Shown: positions 18,069 to 27,551, numbered from the stretch's first letter. The stretch: 64,000 bases of DNA from Pseudoxanthobacter soli DSM 19599 (GCF_900148505.1 NZ_FRXO01000001.1:434001-498000), one strand, 5' to 3'. The notes: a model not told the origin generated them from the letters alone. Translations and numbers: made by a program.

Positions 18069-18273
18069 CGTGACGTTCCAGATCGGAGAATCGGCCGCCG
18101 GGATGCGATGACGGCCTGTTTGCCGTGTCATCGCATGGCCGCAGCGCTTATTCCACAGCGTCGTTCGTTGTAGAGGATCAGGGCGGAATGCCGACGCGGC
18201 TGCCCTTGCGGCCGGCGGGAGGCCGTGCGACCCAGAGGCGGATGCCCGGCGCGGCGGACGGATTGGAACGGAC

Positions 18274-18894
18274 ATGACGACAGGTAACGACCCCACCACG
18301 CCATCGCGGCCGCGCGCCCGCGTCGTCGGACGGCGGCGCCTCGTCGACCGCTTCATCAAGCTCGACGTCGTCGACGTGGAGGTGACGCTGCCGGACGGCT
18401 CCACCAAGGTGCTGGAGCGCGACATCCACGATCACGGCAAGGCCGTCGCCATCCTGCCGTTCGACCGGCGGGCGGGCACGGTGATCCTCGTCAGCCAGCT
18501 CCGCGTGCCCGTGCTGCTGGCGGGCGAGGGCGACGGCACGCTGGTGGAGGTTCCGGCGGGCCTGATCGATGCCGGCGAGACCGCGGCCGAGACGGCGCTG
18601 CGGGAACTGCGCGAGGAAGCCGGGATCGAGGTGCGCGATCTCGAATGGGTCGGCGACGTCTATGCCTCGCCGGGCTCGGTGACCGAGACGGTCGCGCTTT
18701 ATCTCGCCGCCTATTCCGGCGAGGACCGCGTCAGCGTGGGCGGCGGGCTCGCCAGCGAGGACGAGGACATCGAGGTGCTGGAGTGGCCGCTCGCCCGCTT
18801 CTCCGAAGCGCTCGATACCGGTGCGATCCGCTGCGCCAAGACGATGGCGCTGGGGTTCGCGCTAAGATTGCGGTATCCGGATCTGTTCGCCTGA
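18274..18894 (+). CDS. Nudix hydrolase (ADP-sugar/NDP-sugar pyrophosphatase type)
   Basis: This 206-residue protein has a complete Nudix box, GLIDAGETAAETALRELREE, ending AGIEV (about residues 92-116). The usual Nudix beta strands flank it. Length and the GSVTETVALYLA segment fit the ADP-ribose/GDP-mannose pyrophosphatase group, which hydrolyses nucleoside-diphosphate sugars. The preferred substrate cannot be read from sequence. It is transcribed divergently from the glutamine-synthetase-like gene. Confidence 0.92.
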   Translation: MTTGNDPTTPSRPRARVVGRRRLVDRFIKLDVVDVEVTLPDGSTKVLERDIHDHGKAVAILPFDRRAGTVILVSQLRVPVLLAGEGDGTLVEVPAGLIDAGETAAETALRELREEAGIEVRDLEWVGDVYASPGSVTETVALYLAAYSGEDRVSVGGGLASEDEDIEVLEWPLARFSEALDTGAIRCAKTMALGFALRLRYPDLFA

Positions 18895-19248
18895 TCCGAT
18901 GGGCGCGAGGCGGGAAAACGTTCCCGTTCCGCGGCTTCCGGGAGCATCAGCTTGCGCGGGCGAAGGCAATAACCTCCCGATCTGCCGCCGCAACGACTCG
19001 AAAAGGTTCTTTTGAAGAATTCTTTTCTACGGCGCCGCGCCACTGAGAAATGCCATGCCCCGCAATCTCCCGGCTTTTCTCCTATCTGTCTAACACTCCG
19101 ATCGGGTGCGATGGCGCTGTCCTACCCCGGGCGGCGGTTGGCTGCCTCCGGCGAGCCGCACGCCCGAGGCACTGCCTTCGCATCCTGTTCCTTCCCGCGC
19201 GGGACGGTTCGACCACGACCGCACGCGCCCGCACGACGAGCCGCCTCC
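18895..19248. other. Upstream region of the sulfite assimilation operon
   Basis: This ~350-nt gap has no convincing gene. It contains an unusually A/T-rich patch around 19000-19030 with a 10-bp palindrome AAGAATTCTT (19015-19024). That patch could be an operator or promoter for cysG, but no regulator can be assigned. Confidence 0.45.
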
Positions 19249-20691
19249 ATGTCGAGTGCCCCGCATCGCCTCAGTGTGTTCCCGGCCTTCCACAAGGTTT
19301 CCGGGCGGCCCGTGCTCGTCGTCGGCGGCGGAGCGGAAGCGCTCGCCAAGGTCCGCCTGCTGACGGAGACGGAAGCCCGCATCGTCGTCGTCGCCGAGGA
19401 TCCGGGCGAGGAACTCGCCGCCGTGGTGACGCGGGCCGGCGGAGAAATCCGCCGCCGCGCGTTCCAGCCGTCCGACCTCGAGGGCGCCGCGCTCGCCTTC
19501 GCCGCAGCCGAGGACGACGAGGCCGCCGATATTGCGGTGGTCGAGGCCGCCCGCGCGGCCGGCGTTCCGGTCAATGCCGTCGACCGCCCGGAATGGTGCG
19601 ATTTCTATGTGCCGGCGATCGTCAACCGGGCGCCGGTGGCGGTGGCGATTTCATCCGCCGGCACGGGGCCGGTGCTCGCCCGCCACATCCGCGCGCGCGT
19701 CGAGGCGATGCTGCCGGTCGAGATCGGCGCGCTCGCCCGCCTCGCCGAATCCTTCCGCGCGACGGTCGCACGCGTGCTGCCGCCGGGCGAGGCGCGGCTG
19801 CGGTTCTGGGGGCGGTTCTTTTCCGGCTCGGTCGCCGACCGGGTGTTTTCCGGGCGTCTGGAGGAGGCCCGCGGCGAGGCGGCGCGGCTTCTGAACGGCG
19901 TGCGCGGCGAGGAAGCCGGGTTCGTCTGGCTCGTCGGGGCCGGCCCCGGGGCGGCGGACCTGCTGACGCTGCGCGCCCAGCGCCTGCTGCAGGAAGCCGA
20001 CGTCATCGTCTACGACCGGCTGGTGCCGGAAGCCGTGGTCGCCATGGGCCGCCGCGACGCCGAGCGCATCTCCGTCGGCAAGGCGAAGGGCGCCCATTCC
20101 ATGAGCCAGAGCGCCATCAACGCGCTTCTGGTCGATCTCGGCCGCGCCGGTCGCCGCGTCGTGCGCCTCAAGGCGGGCGATCCGCTGGTGTTCGGCCGGG
20201 CGGGCGAGGAGATGACCGCGCTCACCGAGGCCGGCATCGCCCACGAGGTCGTGCCCGGAATCACGGCAGCCGTGGCTGCCGCCGCCTCGATCCGCCTGCC
20301 GCTGACGCTGCGCGGCGTGGCGTCGAGCCTGGTGTTCGCCACCGGCCACGACCGCGACGGCGAGACGCTGCCGGGCTGGGCGGGGCTCGCCTTGTCGGGC
20401 GCGACGGTTGCCGTCTATATGGGCCGCTCCGTGGCGGGCCGGGTCGCCACCCACCTCATCGCCGCCGGGCTCGCCGCAGACACGCCGGTCGCCGCCGTCG
20501 CCAACGCGAGCCGGACGGACGAAGCGGTGTTCGCCGGCACTCTCGACGACATGGCCCGCCTTGCCGGTCTCGACGATGCGGCCGGCGAGGCATCTGTCCC
20601 CGTTCTCATCATCGTCGGGCGTGCCGTCGCCCACGCCGATCTCTCCAATGCCCAGCCGCTGACGCAAGCGCGCGCGGTCGCCGCCGCCTGA
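19249..20691 (+). CDS. cysG: Siroheme synthase (multifunctional CysG)
   Basis: This 480-residue fusion makes siroheme from uroporphyrinogen III. The N-terminal precorrin-2 dehydrogenase/ferrochelatase half begins with an NAD-binding loop VLVVGGGAEALAKVRLL (about 23-39). The C-terminal uroporphyrinogen-III C-methyltransferase half has WLVGAGPGAADLLTLRA (about 225) and GDPLVFGRAGEE (about 308). The frame is open upstream to 19012, but the ATG at 19249 matches the usual beginning of the family (SSAPHRLSVFPAF). It leads the operon whose product, siroheme, is the cofactor of the CysI encoded two genes later. Confidence 0.95.
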   Translation: MSSAPHRLSVFPAFHKVSGRPVLVVGGGAEALAKVRLLTETEARIVVVAEDPGEELAAVVTRAGGEIRRRAFQPSDLEGAALAFAAAEDDEAADIAVVEAARAAGVPVNAVDRPEWCDFYVPAIVNRAPVAVAISSAGTGPVLARHIRARVEAMLPVEIGALARLAESFRATVARVLPPGEARLRFWGRFFSGSVADRVFSGRLEEARGEAARLLNGVRGEEAGFVWLVGAGPGAADLLTLRAQRLLQEADVIVYDRLVPEAVVAMGRRDAERISVGKAKGAHSMSQSAINALLVDLGRAGRRVVRLKAGDPLVFGRAGEEMTALTEAGIAHEVVPGITAAVAAAASIRLPLTLRGVASSLVFATGHDRDGETLPGWAGLALSGATVAVYMGRSVAGRVATHLIAAGLAADTPVAAVANASRTDEAVFAGTLDDMARLAGLDDAAGEASVPVLIIVGRAVAHADLSNAQPLTQARAVAAA

Positions 20692-20703
20692 GGAAACACG
20701 ACC

Positions 20704-21042
20704 ATGGCCCCCGCCAAGCCGAAGGCCGATCTGCAGCAGATCGTCACCGCCAATCGCCTGTCCGACGGACTGGTGATCTTCCTCGGTGCCGGAAATGTCT
20801 GGACCGAGAACGTCGCCGAGGCGTCGGTGCTGCGCGAGCCCGCCGCCGTGGAGGCGGCGCTGGAGTTCGGCAAGGCCTGCGTCGCCGAGCGGCTTCTGGT
20901 CGATCCCTATGCCGTCGACGTCACCGTCGAGGCCGACGGTCCCGTGCCGACCCGTCTTCGCGAGCGCATCCGGGCCTTCGGCCCGACCGCACGCACCGAC
21001 GTCGAGAACGCCGCGCCGCCGCGCGCCGGCGCTGCCGCCTGA
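20704..21042 (+). CDS. DUF2849 domain-containing protein
   Basis: This 112-residue protein starts 12 nt after cysG and ends 12 nt before cysI. The core IVTANRLSDGLVIFLG and ERLLVDPYAVDV fits DUF2849, a small family found almost always between cysG and cysI in Alphaproteobacteria. Its function is not established; the fixed context suggests an accessory role in sulfite reduction. Confidence 0.9.
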   Translation: MAPAKPKADLQQIVTANRLSDGLVIFLGAGNVWTENVAEASVLREPAAVEAALEFGKACVAERLLVDPYAVDVTVEADGPVPTRLRERIRAFGPTARTDVENAAPPRAGAAA

Positions 21043-21054
21043 GGAGTCCGAGTT

Positions 21055-22713
21055 ATGTATCGCTATGACGAGTTCGACCGCGATTTCGTTCAGGCCCGCA
21101 CCGCGCAGTTCGCCGATCAGGTGGAGCGCCGTCTCGCCGGCGAGCTGACCGAGGACGAGTTCCGCCCGCTGCGACTGCAGAACGGCGTCTATCTCCAGCT
21201 TCACGCCTACATGCTCAGGATCGCCGTGCCCTATGGCACGCTGTCGAGCCGGCAGCTGCGCCGCCTCGCGCGGATCGCGCGCGAGTACGACAAGGGTTAC
21301 GGCCACTTCACCACCCGGCAGAACCTGCAATACAACTGGCCGCGTCTGGAGGACATTCCGGACATCCTCCGCCTTCTCGCCGAGGTGGAGATGCACGCGA
21401 TCCAGACCTCGGGCAACTGCATCCGCAACGTGACCGCGGATCACTTCTCGGGCGCGGCTGCCGACGAGATCGCCGATCCCCGCCCGATCGCGGAGGTGAT
21501 CCGGCAATGGTCGTCGATCCACCCGGAATTCCTGTTCCTGCCGCGCAAGTTCAAGATCGCGGTGTCCGGTTCGCTCAAGGACCGCGCGGCCATCCGCTTC
21601 CACGACATCGGCCTGCAGGTGGTGCGCAACGAGGCGGGCGACCTCGGCTACGAGGTGTGGGTCGGCGGCGGCCAGGGCCGCACGCCGATGGTCGCGAAGT
21701 GCCTCAACCATTTCGTGCCGGAGACGGACCTGCTCGCCTATCTGGAAGCGGTGATGCGGGTCTATAACCGTCATGGCCGTCGCGACAACAAGTACAAGGC
21801 GCGCATCAAGATTCTGGTGCACGAGACCGGCGCGGAAGAGATCCAGCGCCAGATCGAGGCCGAGTTCGCGGAGCTGAAGGGCGGCGTGCTGACGGTGCCG
21901 GCGGAGGAAATCCGCCGCATCGAGACCTATTTCGCCCCGCCGACCTTCGCCGAGCGTCCGGCCGTCAGCGCCGTTCTGGAAGAGGCCAAGCGGAAGGACC
22001 GCGCGCTCACCGACTTCGTGCTGCAGAACCTGAACCCGCACAAGGTGCCGGGCTATGCCTCGGTGACGATCTCGCTGAAGCCCGTAGGCGGCATTCCGGG
22101 CGATGCCACCGCGGAGCAGATGGAGGTCGTGGCCGATCTCGCCGAACGCTATGCGTTCGACGAGGCCCGCGTCAGCCACGAACAGAACCTGGTGCTGCCC
22201 CACGTCGCGCTCGACGACGTGCCGGCGATCCATGCCGCGCTCGTGGAGGCGGGGCTCGCCACCGCGAACACCGGCCTGATCACCGACATGATCGCCTGCC
22301 CGGGGCTCGATTATTGCGCGCTCGCCAACGCCCGCTCGATCCCGATCGCCCAGGCGATCTCCGAGCGGTTCGGCGATCTCGCCCGCCAGCGCGATATCGG
22401 CCCGCTGTCGATCAAGATCTCGGGCTGCATCAATGCCTGCGGCCACCACCACGTCGGCAATATCGGCATCCTCGGCGTCGACCGGAAGGGTGAGGAACTC
22501 TACCAGATCACCCTCGGCGGGGCCCCCGGCGAGAACGCGGCGGTCGGCTCCATCATCGGCCCCGGGTTCCCGGCGGACGGCGTGCCGGACGCGATCGAAA
22601 AGATCGTTTCGACCTATCTCGACCAGCGCACCGGGCCCGACGAGACGTTTCTGACGGCTCTCGGCCGGCTCGGCGAGGCTCCGTTCAAGGAGGCGCTCTA
22701 TGGCGCGCGTTGA
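21055..22713 (+). CDS. cysI: Sulfite reductase hemoprotein subunit (nitrite/sulfite reductase family)
   Basis: This 552-residue enzyme reduces sulfite to sulfide with six electrons. It has the duplicated ferredoxin-like domain structure with HFTTRQNLQYNWP near residue 82. The four Cys that bind the coupled [4Fe-4S]-siroheme centre lie in CPGLDYC (about 417) and CINAC (about 460). There is no flavoprotein gene (cysJ) nearby, so a ferredoxin-type donor is more likely. GAGGAG precedes the ATG. The stop overlaps cysH by 14 nt. Confidence 0.94.
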   Translation: MYRYDEFDRDFVQARTAQFADQVERRLAGELTEDEFRPLRLQNGVYLQLHAYMLRIAVPYGTLSSRQLRRLARIAREYDKGYGHFTTRQNLQYNWPRLEDIPDILRLLAEVEMHAIQTSGNCIRNVTADHFSGAAADEIADPRPIAEVIRQWSSIHPEFLFLPRKFKIAVSGSLKDRAAIRFHDIGLQVVRNEAGDLGYEVWVGGGQGRTPMVAKCLNHFVPETDLLAYLEAVMRVYNRHGRRDNKYKARIKILVHETGAEEIQRQIEAEFAELKGGVLTVPAEEIRRIETYFAPPTFAERPAVSAVLEEAKRKDRALTDFVLQNLNPHKVPGYASVTISLKPVGGIPGDATAEQMEVVADLAERYAFDEARVSHEQNLVLPHVALDDVPAIHAALVEAGLATANTGLITDMIACPGLDYCALANARSIPIAQAISERFGDLARQRDIGPLSIKISGCINACGHHHVGNIGILGVDRKGEELYQITLGGAPGENAAVGSIIGPGFPADGVPDAIEKIVSTYLDQRTGPDETFLTALGRLGEAPFKEALYGAR

Positions 22714-23458
22714 CCTTTCGACACCCGCGGCGGTCGCCATCGGGTCTGACCATTCGGCGGCGGCTCTCCAGGCGCTCTATGGCGACTTGCCGACGCGCGA
22801 CATCCTTGACGTCGCGATCAACACCGTGTTCCGCGGGCGGATCGCGCTTGTGTCGTCGTTCGGCGCCGACGCGGCGGTGCTGCTGCACCTCGTTGCGGAG
22901 ACCAACAAGGCGACGCCGGTCATCTTCCTCGAGACCGGCAAGCACTTCCCGGAGACGCTGCGCTATCGCGACCGGCTGATCGAGCGGCTCGGGCTGACCG
23001 ACGTGCGCTCGATCCGGCCCGACCCGGTGCGGCTGCAGGAACTCGACAGCGACTCCGGCCTGTGGCTGCGCAATCCCGACCTCTGCTGCCAGATCCGCAA
23101 GGTCGAGCCGCTGGCCCGCGCGATTTCCGGCTTCGATGCCTGGATCACCGGCCGCAAGCGCTTCCAGGGCGGCGACCGCGTCGGCCTCGACGCGTTCGAG
23201 ACGGACGGCCCGCGCGTGAAGGTGAACCCGCTCGCGGCATGGACCAAGGCGGACGTGCTGGCCCACGCGGCGGCGCACGACCTGCCGGCCCATCCGCTGG
23301 TCGCCGATGGCTACCGCTCCATCGGCTGCATGCCCTGCACCGATCGCGTCGCCGAGGGCGAGGACGAGCGCTCCGGCCGCTGGCGCGGGCAGGCCAAGAC
23401 GGAGTGCGGCATCCACCTCGGCATCCACGGCCGCGAGGTCGACGGCAGCGGCATCTGA
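22700..23458 (+). CDS. cysH: Assimilatory adenylyl-sulfate (APS) reductase, CysH family
   Basis: This 252-residue enzyme reduces activated sulfate to sulfite with thioredoxin. The PP-loop-like VSSFGADAAVLLHLV is near residue 51. Two Cys pairs (LCC at about 130 and CMPC at about 211) are the [4Fe-4S] ligands that mark APS reductases as opposed to PAPS reductases. The catalytic Cys is in TECGIHLG near the C-terminus. It overlaps cysI by 14 nt, so translational coupling is likely. Confidence 0.94.
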   Translation: MARVDLSTPAAVAIGSDHSAAALQALYGDLPTRDILDVAINTVFRGRIALVSSFGADAAVLLHLVAETNKATPVIFLETGKHFPETLRYRDRLIERLGLTDVRSIRPDPVRLQELDSDSGLWLRNPDLCCQIRKVEPLARAISGFDAWITGRKRFQGGDRVGLDAFETDGPRVKVNPLAAWTKADVLAHAAAHDLPAHPLVADGYRSIGCMPCTDRVAEGEDERSGRWRGQAKTECGIHLGIHGREVDGSGI

Positions 23459-23635
23459 TCCGGCGTGCGGGCCGGCCGGATTGAACCGGTCGGCACGACG
23501 CGGCTATGCTCATGCCACAGAATCCGGGGCATTTCCCTGCGGTCCGGTTGCCGCGCCTCACGGGAACCCGCTCCGGACCGCCCGCAGAACAGGGCGGCCC
23601 CATGAGGCCGCCGCGCCAGAACGGCAAGGACATCC

Positions 23636-24151
23636 ATGACCGACGATATCTTCCGCGCCGGCCGCTTCGAGCCCGACGACTGGCGCCCGCTTGCGGATGG
23701 CGAAGCCGTTCCCGCCGAGGGCAAGGTGCTGATTCCGTTCGCCCGCTATGTCGCCGAGCGCGATGGCCTTGCCGGAGACAACCGTCCCCTCGGCATCCTG
23801 ATCGCGCCGGGCGAGAAGATCGAGGACATCGCCGACGAACTCGACCGGTTCGCGGTGATCGCGGTGAGTTTCCCGGCCTATACCGACGGCCGGAACTACT
23901 CGACCGCCCGGCTGGCGCGGGAGCGCTACGGCTACAAGGGCGAGATCCGCGCGGTCGGCAACGTGCTGCTCGATCAGGTGCAGTTGATGTGGCGCTGCGG
24001 CATCGACGCCCTCCAGGTGACGAACGAGCCGACGCGCCGGCGGCTTGCCGAGGGCCGGGTGCCGGGGATGCCGGTGTTCTACCAGCCCGCCGACGGCGCC
24101 GGCGAAAAGCCGGGCAGCGCGACGCGGAGCTGGCTGCGTCGCCCGGGTTGA
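23636..24151 (+). CDS. DUF934 domain-containing protein
   Basis: This 171-residue protein matches the DUF934 family (GRFEPDDWRPL, SFPAYTDGRNYSTARLARER, GEIRAVGNVLLDQ), regularly found after cysI/cysH in Proteobacteria. Its molecular function is unknown. It is separated from cysH by ~180 nt, more than elsewhere in this operon, so it may have its own promoter. An AAGGA sequence lies 6 nt before the ATG. Confidence 0.9.
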   Translation: MTDDIFRAGRFEPDDWRPLADGEAVPAEGKVLIPFARYVAERDGLAGDNRPLGILIAPGEKIEDIADELDRFAVIAVSFPAYTDGRNYSTARLARERYGYKGEIRAVGNVLLDQVQLMWRCGIDALQVTNEPTRRRLAEGRVPGMPVFYQPADGAGEKPGSATRSWLRRPG

Positions 24152-24195
24152 GACGCGAGTCGCGTCGGGAGTCGCACGGTAGGCGCGGATCAGCG

Positions 24196-24666
24196 TTATT
24201 TTCCGCGCGTTTCGACCTGTTTCTTCTCTTCCTCGGTGAAGGCGGCGATCATCGCCCGGTAGGTGGCCTCGGCGACATCCGGCGAGAGGCCGTCGGCCTC
24301 CGCCTCCGCCCGGACCTTGGCGATGATGCGGGCGACGCGGGCGTCGTCCTGCACCGAGGCCGCATTCGCCTTGAAGCGACCGGCCTCGCGGACATAGGTG
24401 CCGCGCTCGGCCATCAATTTCAGGATCGCGCTGTCGATGCGGTCGATGTTCTGCCGGACCTCGGCGAGGCTGTCGCAGCAGGTTCCGCCTGCGGCTTGCG
24501 GCGTGCCGTGCGGCACCGGCATCTGATCGGCCGCAGAGACGGGAGCCGGCATGGTCGCAGCGGAAACGGCGGCGAGTGCCAGCAGCAACAGGCACGCCAC
24601 CGCGCGGGACGTCGTCGGCTGCGTTCGGGAGCGGGTCGCGTTCCTGGATCGTGAAGGCAGGATCAT
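24196..24666 (-). CDS. Exported AroQ-type chorismate mutase
   Basis: This 156-residue protein has an N-terminal basic stretch and a hydrophobic segment (about 24-45) ending in a signal-peptidase-like site, PVSA-ADQ. An all-helical chorismate mutase domain follows (about residues 68-150). Residues aligned with catalytic positions of the E. coli AroQ domain are visible: Arg in LAEVRQNID, Arg in LMAERG and Lys in EAGRFKANA. The predicted location is periplasmic, unlike the cytoplasmic biosynthetic enzyme. A CC pair follows the signal sequence. The gene starts 35 nt after the FAD oxidoreductase, as the last gene of a polyamine-type cluster. Confidence 0.82.
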   Translation of the reverse strand: MILPSRSRNATRSRTQPTTSRAVACLLLLALAAVSAATMPAPVSAADQMPVPHGTPQAAGGTCCDSLAEVRQNIDRIDSAILKLMAERGTYVREAGRFKANAASVQDDARVARIIAKVRAEAEADGLSPDVAEATYRAMIAAFTEEEKKQVETRGK

Positions 24667-24701
24667 ATCGGCGTCTCGTCCGGTTGCGGGGGGCGGGCCG
24701 G

Positions 24702-26006
24702 TCAGAGGCGGTCCCGCAGCGAGAACCACAGCATGGCGAGCGTCACCAGCGGCTGGCGCAGGAGCCGCCCGCCCGGGAACGGCGCCACCTTCAGGCGCGA
24801 GAAGATGTCGAGCCGCGTGGTGTCGCCGATGATCGCCTCGGCGACCACCTTGCCGGCGAACGGCGCGATCGCCACGCCCTGGCCGGAATAGCCGGCGGCG
24901 ACATAGAGGCCGGGCCTCAACCGCCGGATCATCGGCGTGCGGTCCTGGGTGATCGCGAGCGTTCCGCCCCAGGCATAGTCGATCCGCGTGTGGGCGAGGT
25001 CGGGATAGACCTCCAGCAGGTAGTGGCGGACGAAGCCGGCGACATCGACCGGCTCGTGCTGCGAGTAGGTCTCGCCGCCGCCGAACACCATTCGTCCGTC
25101 CCCGGAAAGCCGCCAGTAGCGCACCACGAACCGGGTATCCGCCACGCACTGCCAGCCGGGAATGATCTTCTCCGGATGGGGCAGGGGTTCGGTGGCGAGG
25201 ATGTAGTTGCGGATCGGCACCACGCGGGATTCGATCTCTGGCTCGATGCCGGCGAGATAGCCGTTGCCGGCGACCAGAACGTCGGCGGCGTCGACCGTGC
25301 CGTGGGTGGTGACGACGTGCTTGCGGCCGCCCGCCTCCTCGATGCGCAGCGCCCGCGTTCCCTCGCACAGCCGCGCGCCGGCGCGTTCCGCCGCCTGCGC
25401 GATGCCGAGCGCGAACGACAGCGGCTGCAGGTGCGCCCCGCCGGCATCGAGCAGACCGCCGAAATAGCGCTTCGAGCCGATGGCCGCGGCGACCTCGTCC
25501 TTGTCCAGCGGACGGGTCTGGTCGTAGCCGTAGGTCTTGCGCATGCCGTCGCCCCACGCCTTCAGGTCGTCGACCATCGAAGGTTTGTGGGCGGCGGTGA
25601 TCAGGCCGTGCCGGAAATCGCAATCGATGCCGTGGCGCAGGATGAGGTGGCGCACCAGCGCCTTGGCTTCCTCGGCGAGGGTCCAGAGGTGGCGGGCGTC
25701 GTTGAGCCCGAGCTTCGCCTCCAGCCAGTCCTGATCGCGCCGCTGGCCGGTGTGGAGCTGGCCGCCGTTGCGGCCGCTCGCGCCCCAGCCGACGCGGTTC
25801 GATTCCACCAGAATGACCGAGCGCCCGGCTTCCGCCAGATGCATCGCCGCCGACAGCCCGGTATATCCGCCGCCGATGATGCACACGTCCGCCCGCGCCG
25901 ACCCGCCGAGGGGATAGCGGGTGGCGTCGTGCTTCGCCGACGCCGCGTAATAGCTCGGCGCGTGATCGAGCGGGACGTGGGCGCGGCGGATATCCTCCCC
26001 GGTCAT
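24702..26006 (-). CDS. puuB: FAD-dependent oxidoreductase, gamma-glutamylputrescine oxidase type
   Basis: This 434-residue flavoprotein of the DAO family has the N-terminal dinucleotide motif VCIIGGGYTGLSAAMHLAE (about residues 40-58). The GWGASGRNGGQ segment is characteristic of PuuB/OrdL proteins, and GLYVAAGYSGQGVAIAPFAGK lies near the C-terminus. It likely oxidises gamma-glutamyl-putrescine or a related amine. Its ATG overlaps the stop of the aminotransferase as ATGA. The symbol is given by family and context; the substrate is not proven. Confidence 0.85.
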   Translation of the reverse strand: MTGEDIRRAHVPLDHAPSYYAASAKHDATRYPLGGSARADVCIIGGGYTGLSAAMHLAEAGRSVILVESNRVGWGASGRNGGQLHTGQRRDQDWLEAKLGLNDARHLWTLAEEAKALVRHLILRHGIDCDFRHGLITAAHKPSMVDDLKAWGDGMRKTYGYDQTRPLDKDEVAAAIGSKRYFGGLLDAGGAHLQPLSFALGIAQAAERAGARLCEGTRALRIEEAGGRKHVVTTHGTVDAADVLVAGNGYLAGIEPEIESRVVPIRNYILATEPLPHPEKIIPGWQCVADTRFVVRYWRLSGDGRMVFGGGETYSQHEPVDVAGFVRHYLLEVYPDLAHTRIDYAWGGTLAITQDRTPMIRRLRPGLYVAAGYSGQGVAIAPFAGKVVAEAIIGDTTRLDIFSRLKVAPFPGGRLLRQPLVTLAMLWFSLRDRL

Positions 26007-27397
26007 TCGGCCACCAGACCCCGGCGCTTCAGCTCGGCGTGGGTGGCGTCGAGGGTGAGGCGGGCGCGGGCCACGAGTTCGTCGGCCTCGTCGTGGCTGA
26101 TGACGAGCGGCGGCGAGATGATCATGGAATCGCGCACGCCGCGCATCACCAGGCCGTTGGCGAAGGCGAAGTCGCGGCAGAGCGCGCCGACATCGCCGAG
26201 CGGGGCGTTGAAGCGCACGGCGCGGCCGGTCTTCTCCGGCACCAGTTCGAGCGCGCCCATCAGCCCGATCATGCGGGCCTCGCCGACGAGCGGATGCTCG
26301 CCGAGAGCGCGCCAGCGCGCCTGCAGATAGGGGCCGATATCGTCGCGGACCCGGTCGACCAGCTTTTCCCGCTCGATGATCGCGAGATTGGCGAGCGCGG
26401 CGGCGCAGGCCGCCGGGTGACCGGAATAGGTGTAGCCGTGATAGAACTCGCCGCCCTCGCCGATGACGACGTCCGCCACCCTGTCGGATACGACGACGCC
26501 GCCGATCGGCAGATAGCCGGACGACAGACCCTTGGCGATCGGCATCAGGTCCGGCTCCACGCCGAAATGGACCGAGCCGAACCACTCGCCGAGCCGGCCG
26601 AAGCCGCAGATCACCTCGTCGACGACGAGCAGGATGTCGCGCTCGCGGCAGATGCGGGCGATTTCCGGCCAGTAGGTCTCGGGCGGGATGATGACGCCGC
26701 CCGCGCCCTGCACGGGCTCGGCGATGAAGGCGGCGATCCGGTCGGCGCCGAAGGCGTCGATGGCGGCCTCGAGGGCGCGCGCGGCCTTCAGCCCGAACTC
26801 GGCCGGCGACAGGTCGCCGCCCTCGCCGAACCAGTAGGGCTGGGCGATGTGGACGATCCCGGGAATCGGCAGGTCGCCCTGGCCGTGCATCGGCGTCATG
26901 CCGCCGAGGCTGGCGCCGCCGACGGTGGAGCCGTGATAGCCGTTGCGGCGGGCGATGATGGTCTTCTTGTGCGGCTTGCCCTTGAGGTCCCAGTAGCGGC
27001 GGACCATGCGGATGACGGTGTCGTTCGATTCCGAGCCGGAGCCGGTGAAGAACACGCGGTTCATGTGGGGCGGGGCGAGGGAGGCGACCTTCTCGGCGAG
27101 CTCCAGCACCGGCGGGTGGGTCGTCTTGAAGAAGGTGTTGTAGTAGGCGAGCTTGGTCATCTGCGCGTAGACCGCATCGGCGATCTCGCGGCGGCCGTGA
27201 CCGACCTGGGTGCACCAGAGCCCGGCCATGCCGTCGAGGATGCGGTTGCCCTCCGAATCCTCGATCCAGACCCCTTCGCCGCCGACGATCACGCGGCTGT
27301 TGGCGCCGAGTTCCTTGGTGTCGGTGAACGGATGCCAGTGGTGGGCGGCATCGCGCTCGCGAAGGCTCTGGGTGTCGTAGAGATTGCTGGTGGGCAT
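26003..27397 (-). CDS. Class III aminotransferase (putrescine/omega-amino acid:pyruvate type)
   Basis: This 464-residue enzyme of the class III PLP family has HWHPFTDTKELG at the N-terminus, GSGSESNDTVIRM for phosphate binding, LVVDEVICGFGRLGEWFGS with the ring Asp, and PIAKGLSSGYLPIGG with the Schiff-base Lys. It resembles the SpuC-type putrescine:pyruvate and beta-alanine aminotransferases. An open frame extends upstream, but that region is Arg/Ala-rich and lacks family similarity, so the ATG at 27397 is preferred. The gene overlaps the oxidoreductase by 4 nt. Confidence 0.87.
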   Translation of the reverse strand: MPTSNLYDTQSLRERDAAHHWHPFTDTKELGANSRVIVGGEGVWIEDSEGNRILDGMAGLWCTQVGHGRREIADAVYAQMTKLAYYNTFFKTTHPPVLELAEKVASLAPPHMNRVFFTGSGSESNDTVIRMVRRYWDLKGKPHKKTIIARRNGYHGSTVGGASLGGMTPMHGQGDLPIPGIVHIAQPYWFGEGGDLSPAEFGLKAARALEAAIDAFGADRIAAFIAEPVQGAGGVIIPPETYWPEIARICRERDILLVVDEVICGFGRLGEWFGSVHFGVEPDLMPIAKGLSSGYLPIGGVVVSDRVADVVIGEGGEFYHGYTYSGHPAACAAALANLAIIEREKLVDRVRDDIGPYLQARWRALGEHPLVGEARMIGLMGALELVPEKTGRAVRFNAPLGDVGALCRDFAFANGLVMRGVRDSMIISPPLVISHDEADELVARARLTLDATHAELKRRGLVAE

Positions 27398-27551
27398 GAT
27401 CCGGTCCGGTTCTGCCGCTCGTCGAGCGGCGCTTTCTCCGGCCTCGCGGGCGGCCCGGCGCGGCGGCTGCGCGCGCCGGCGGGCCGACCCGGTCGGCCAT
27501 CTCACAAAGCGGAGGCCGTGAGCCGGCCTCCGCGCGCCGAAGGCCGGCGCT

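Noticed and set aside
19651-22740. 1029-residue minus-strand open frame opposite cysG-cysI
   Set aside because: It is opposite three well-supported sulfite assimilation genes and is composed like an antisense shadow.
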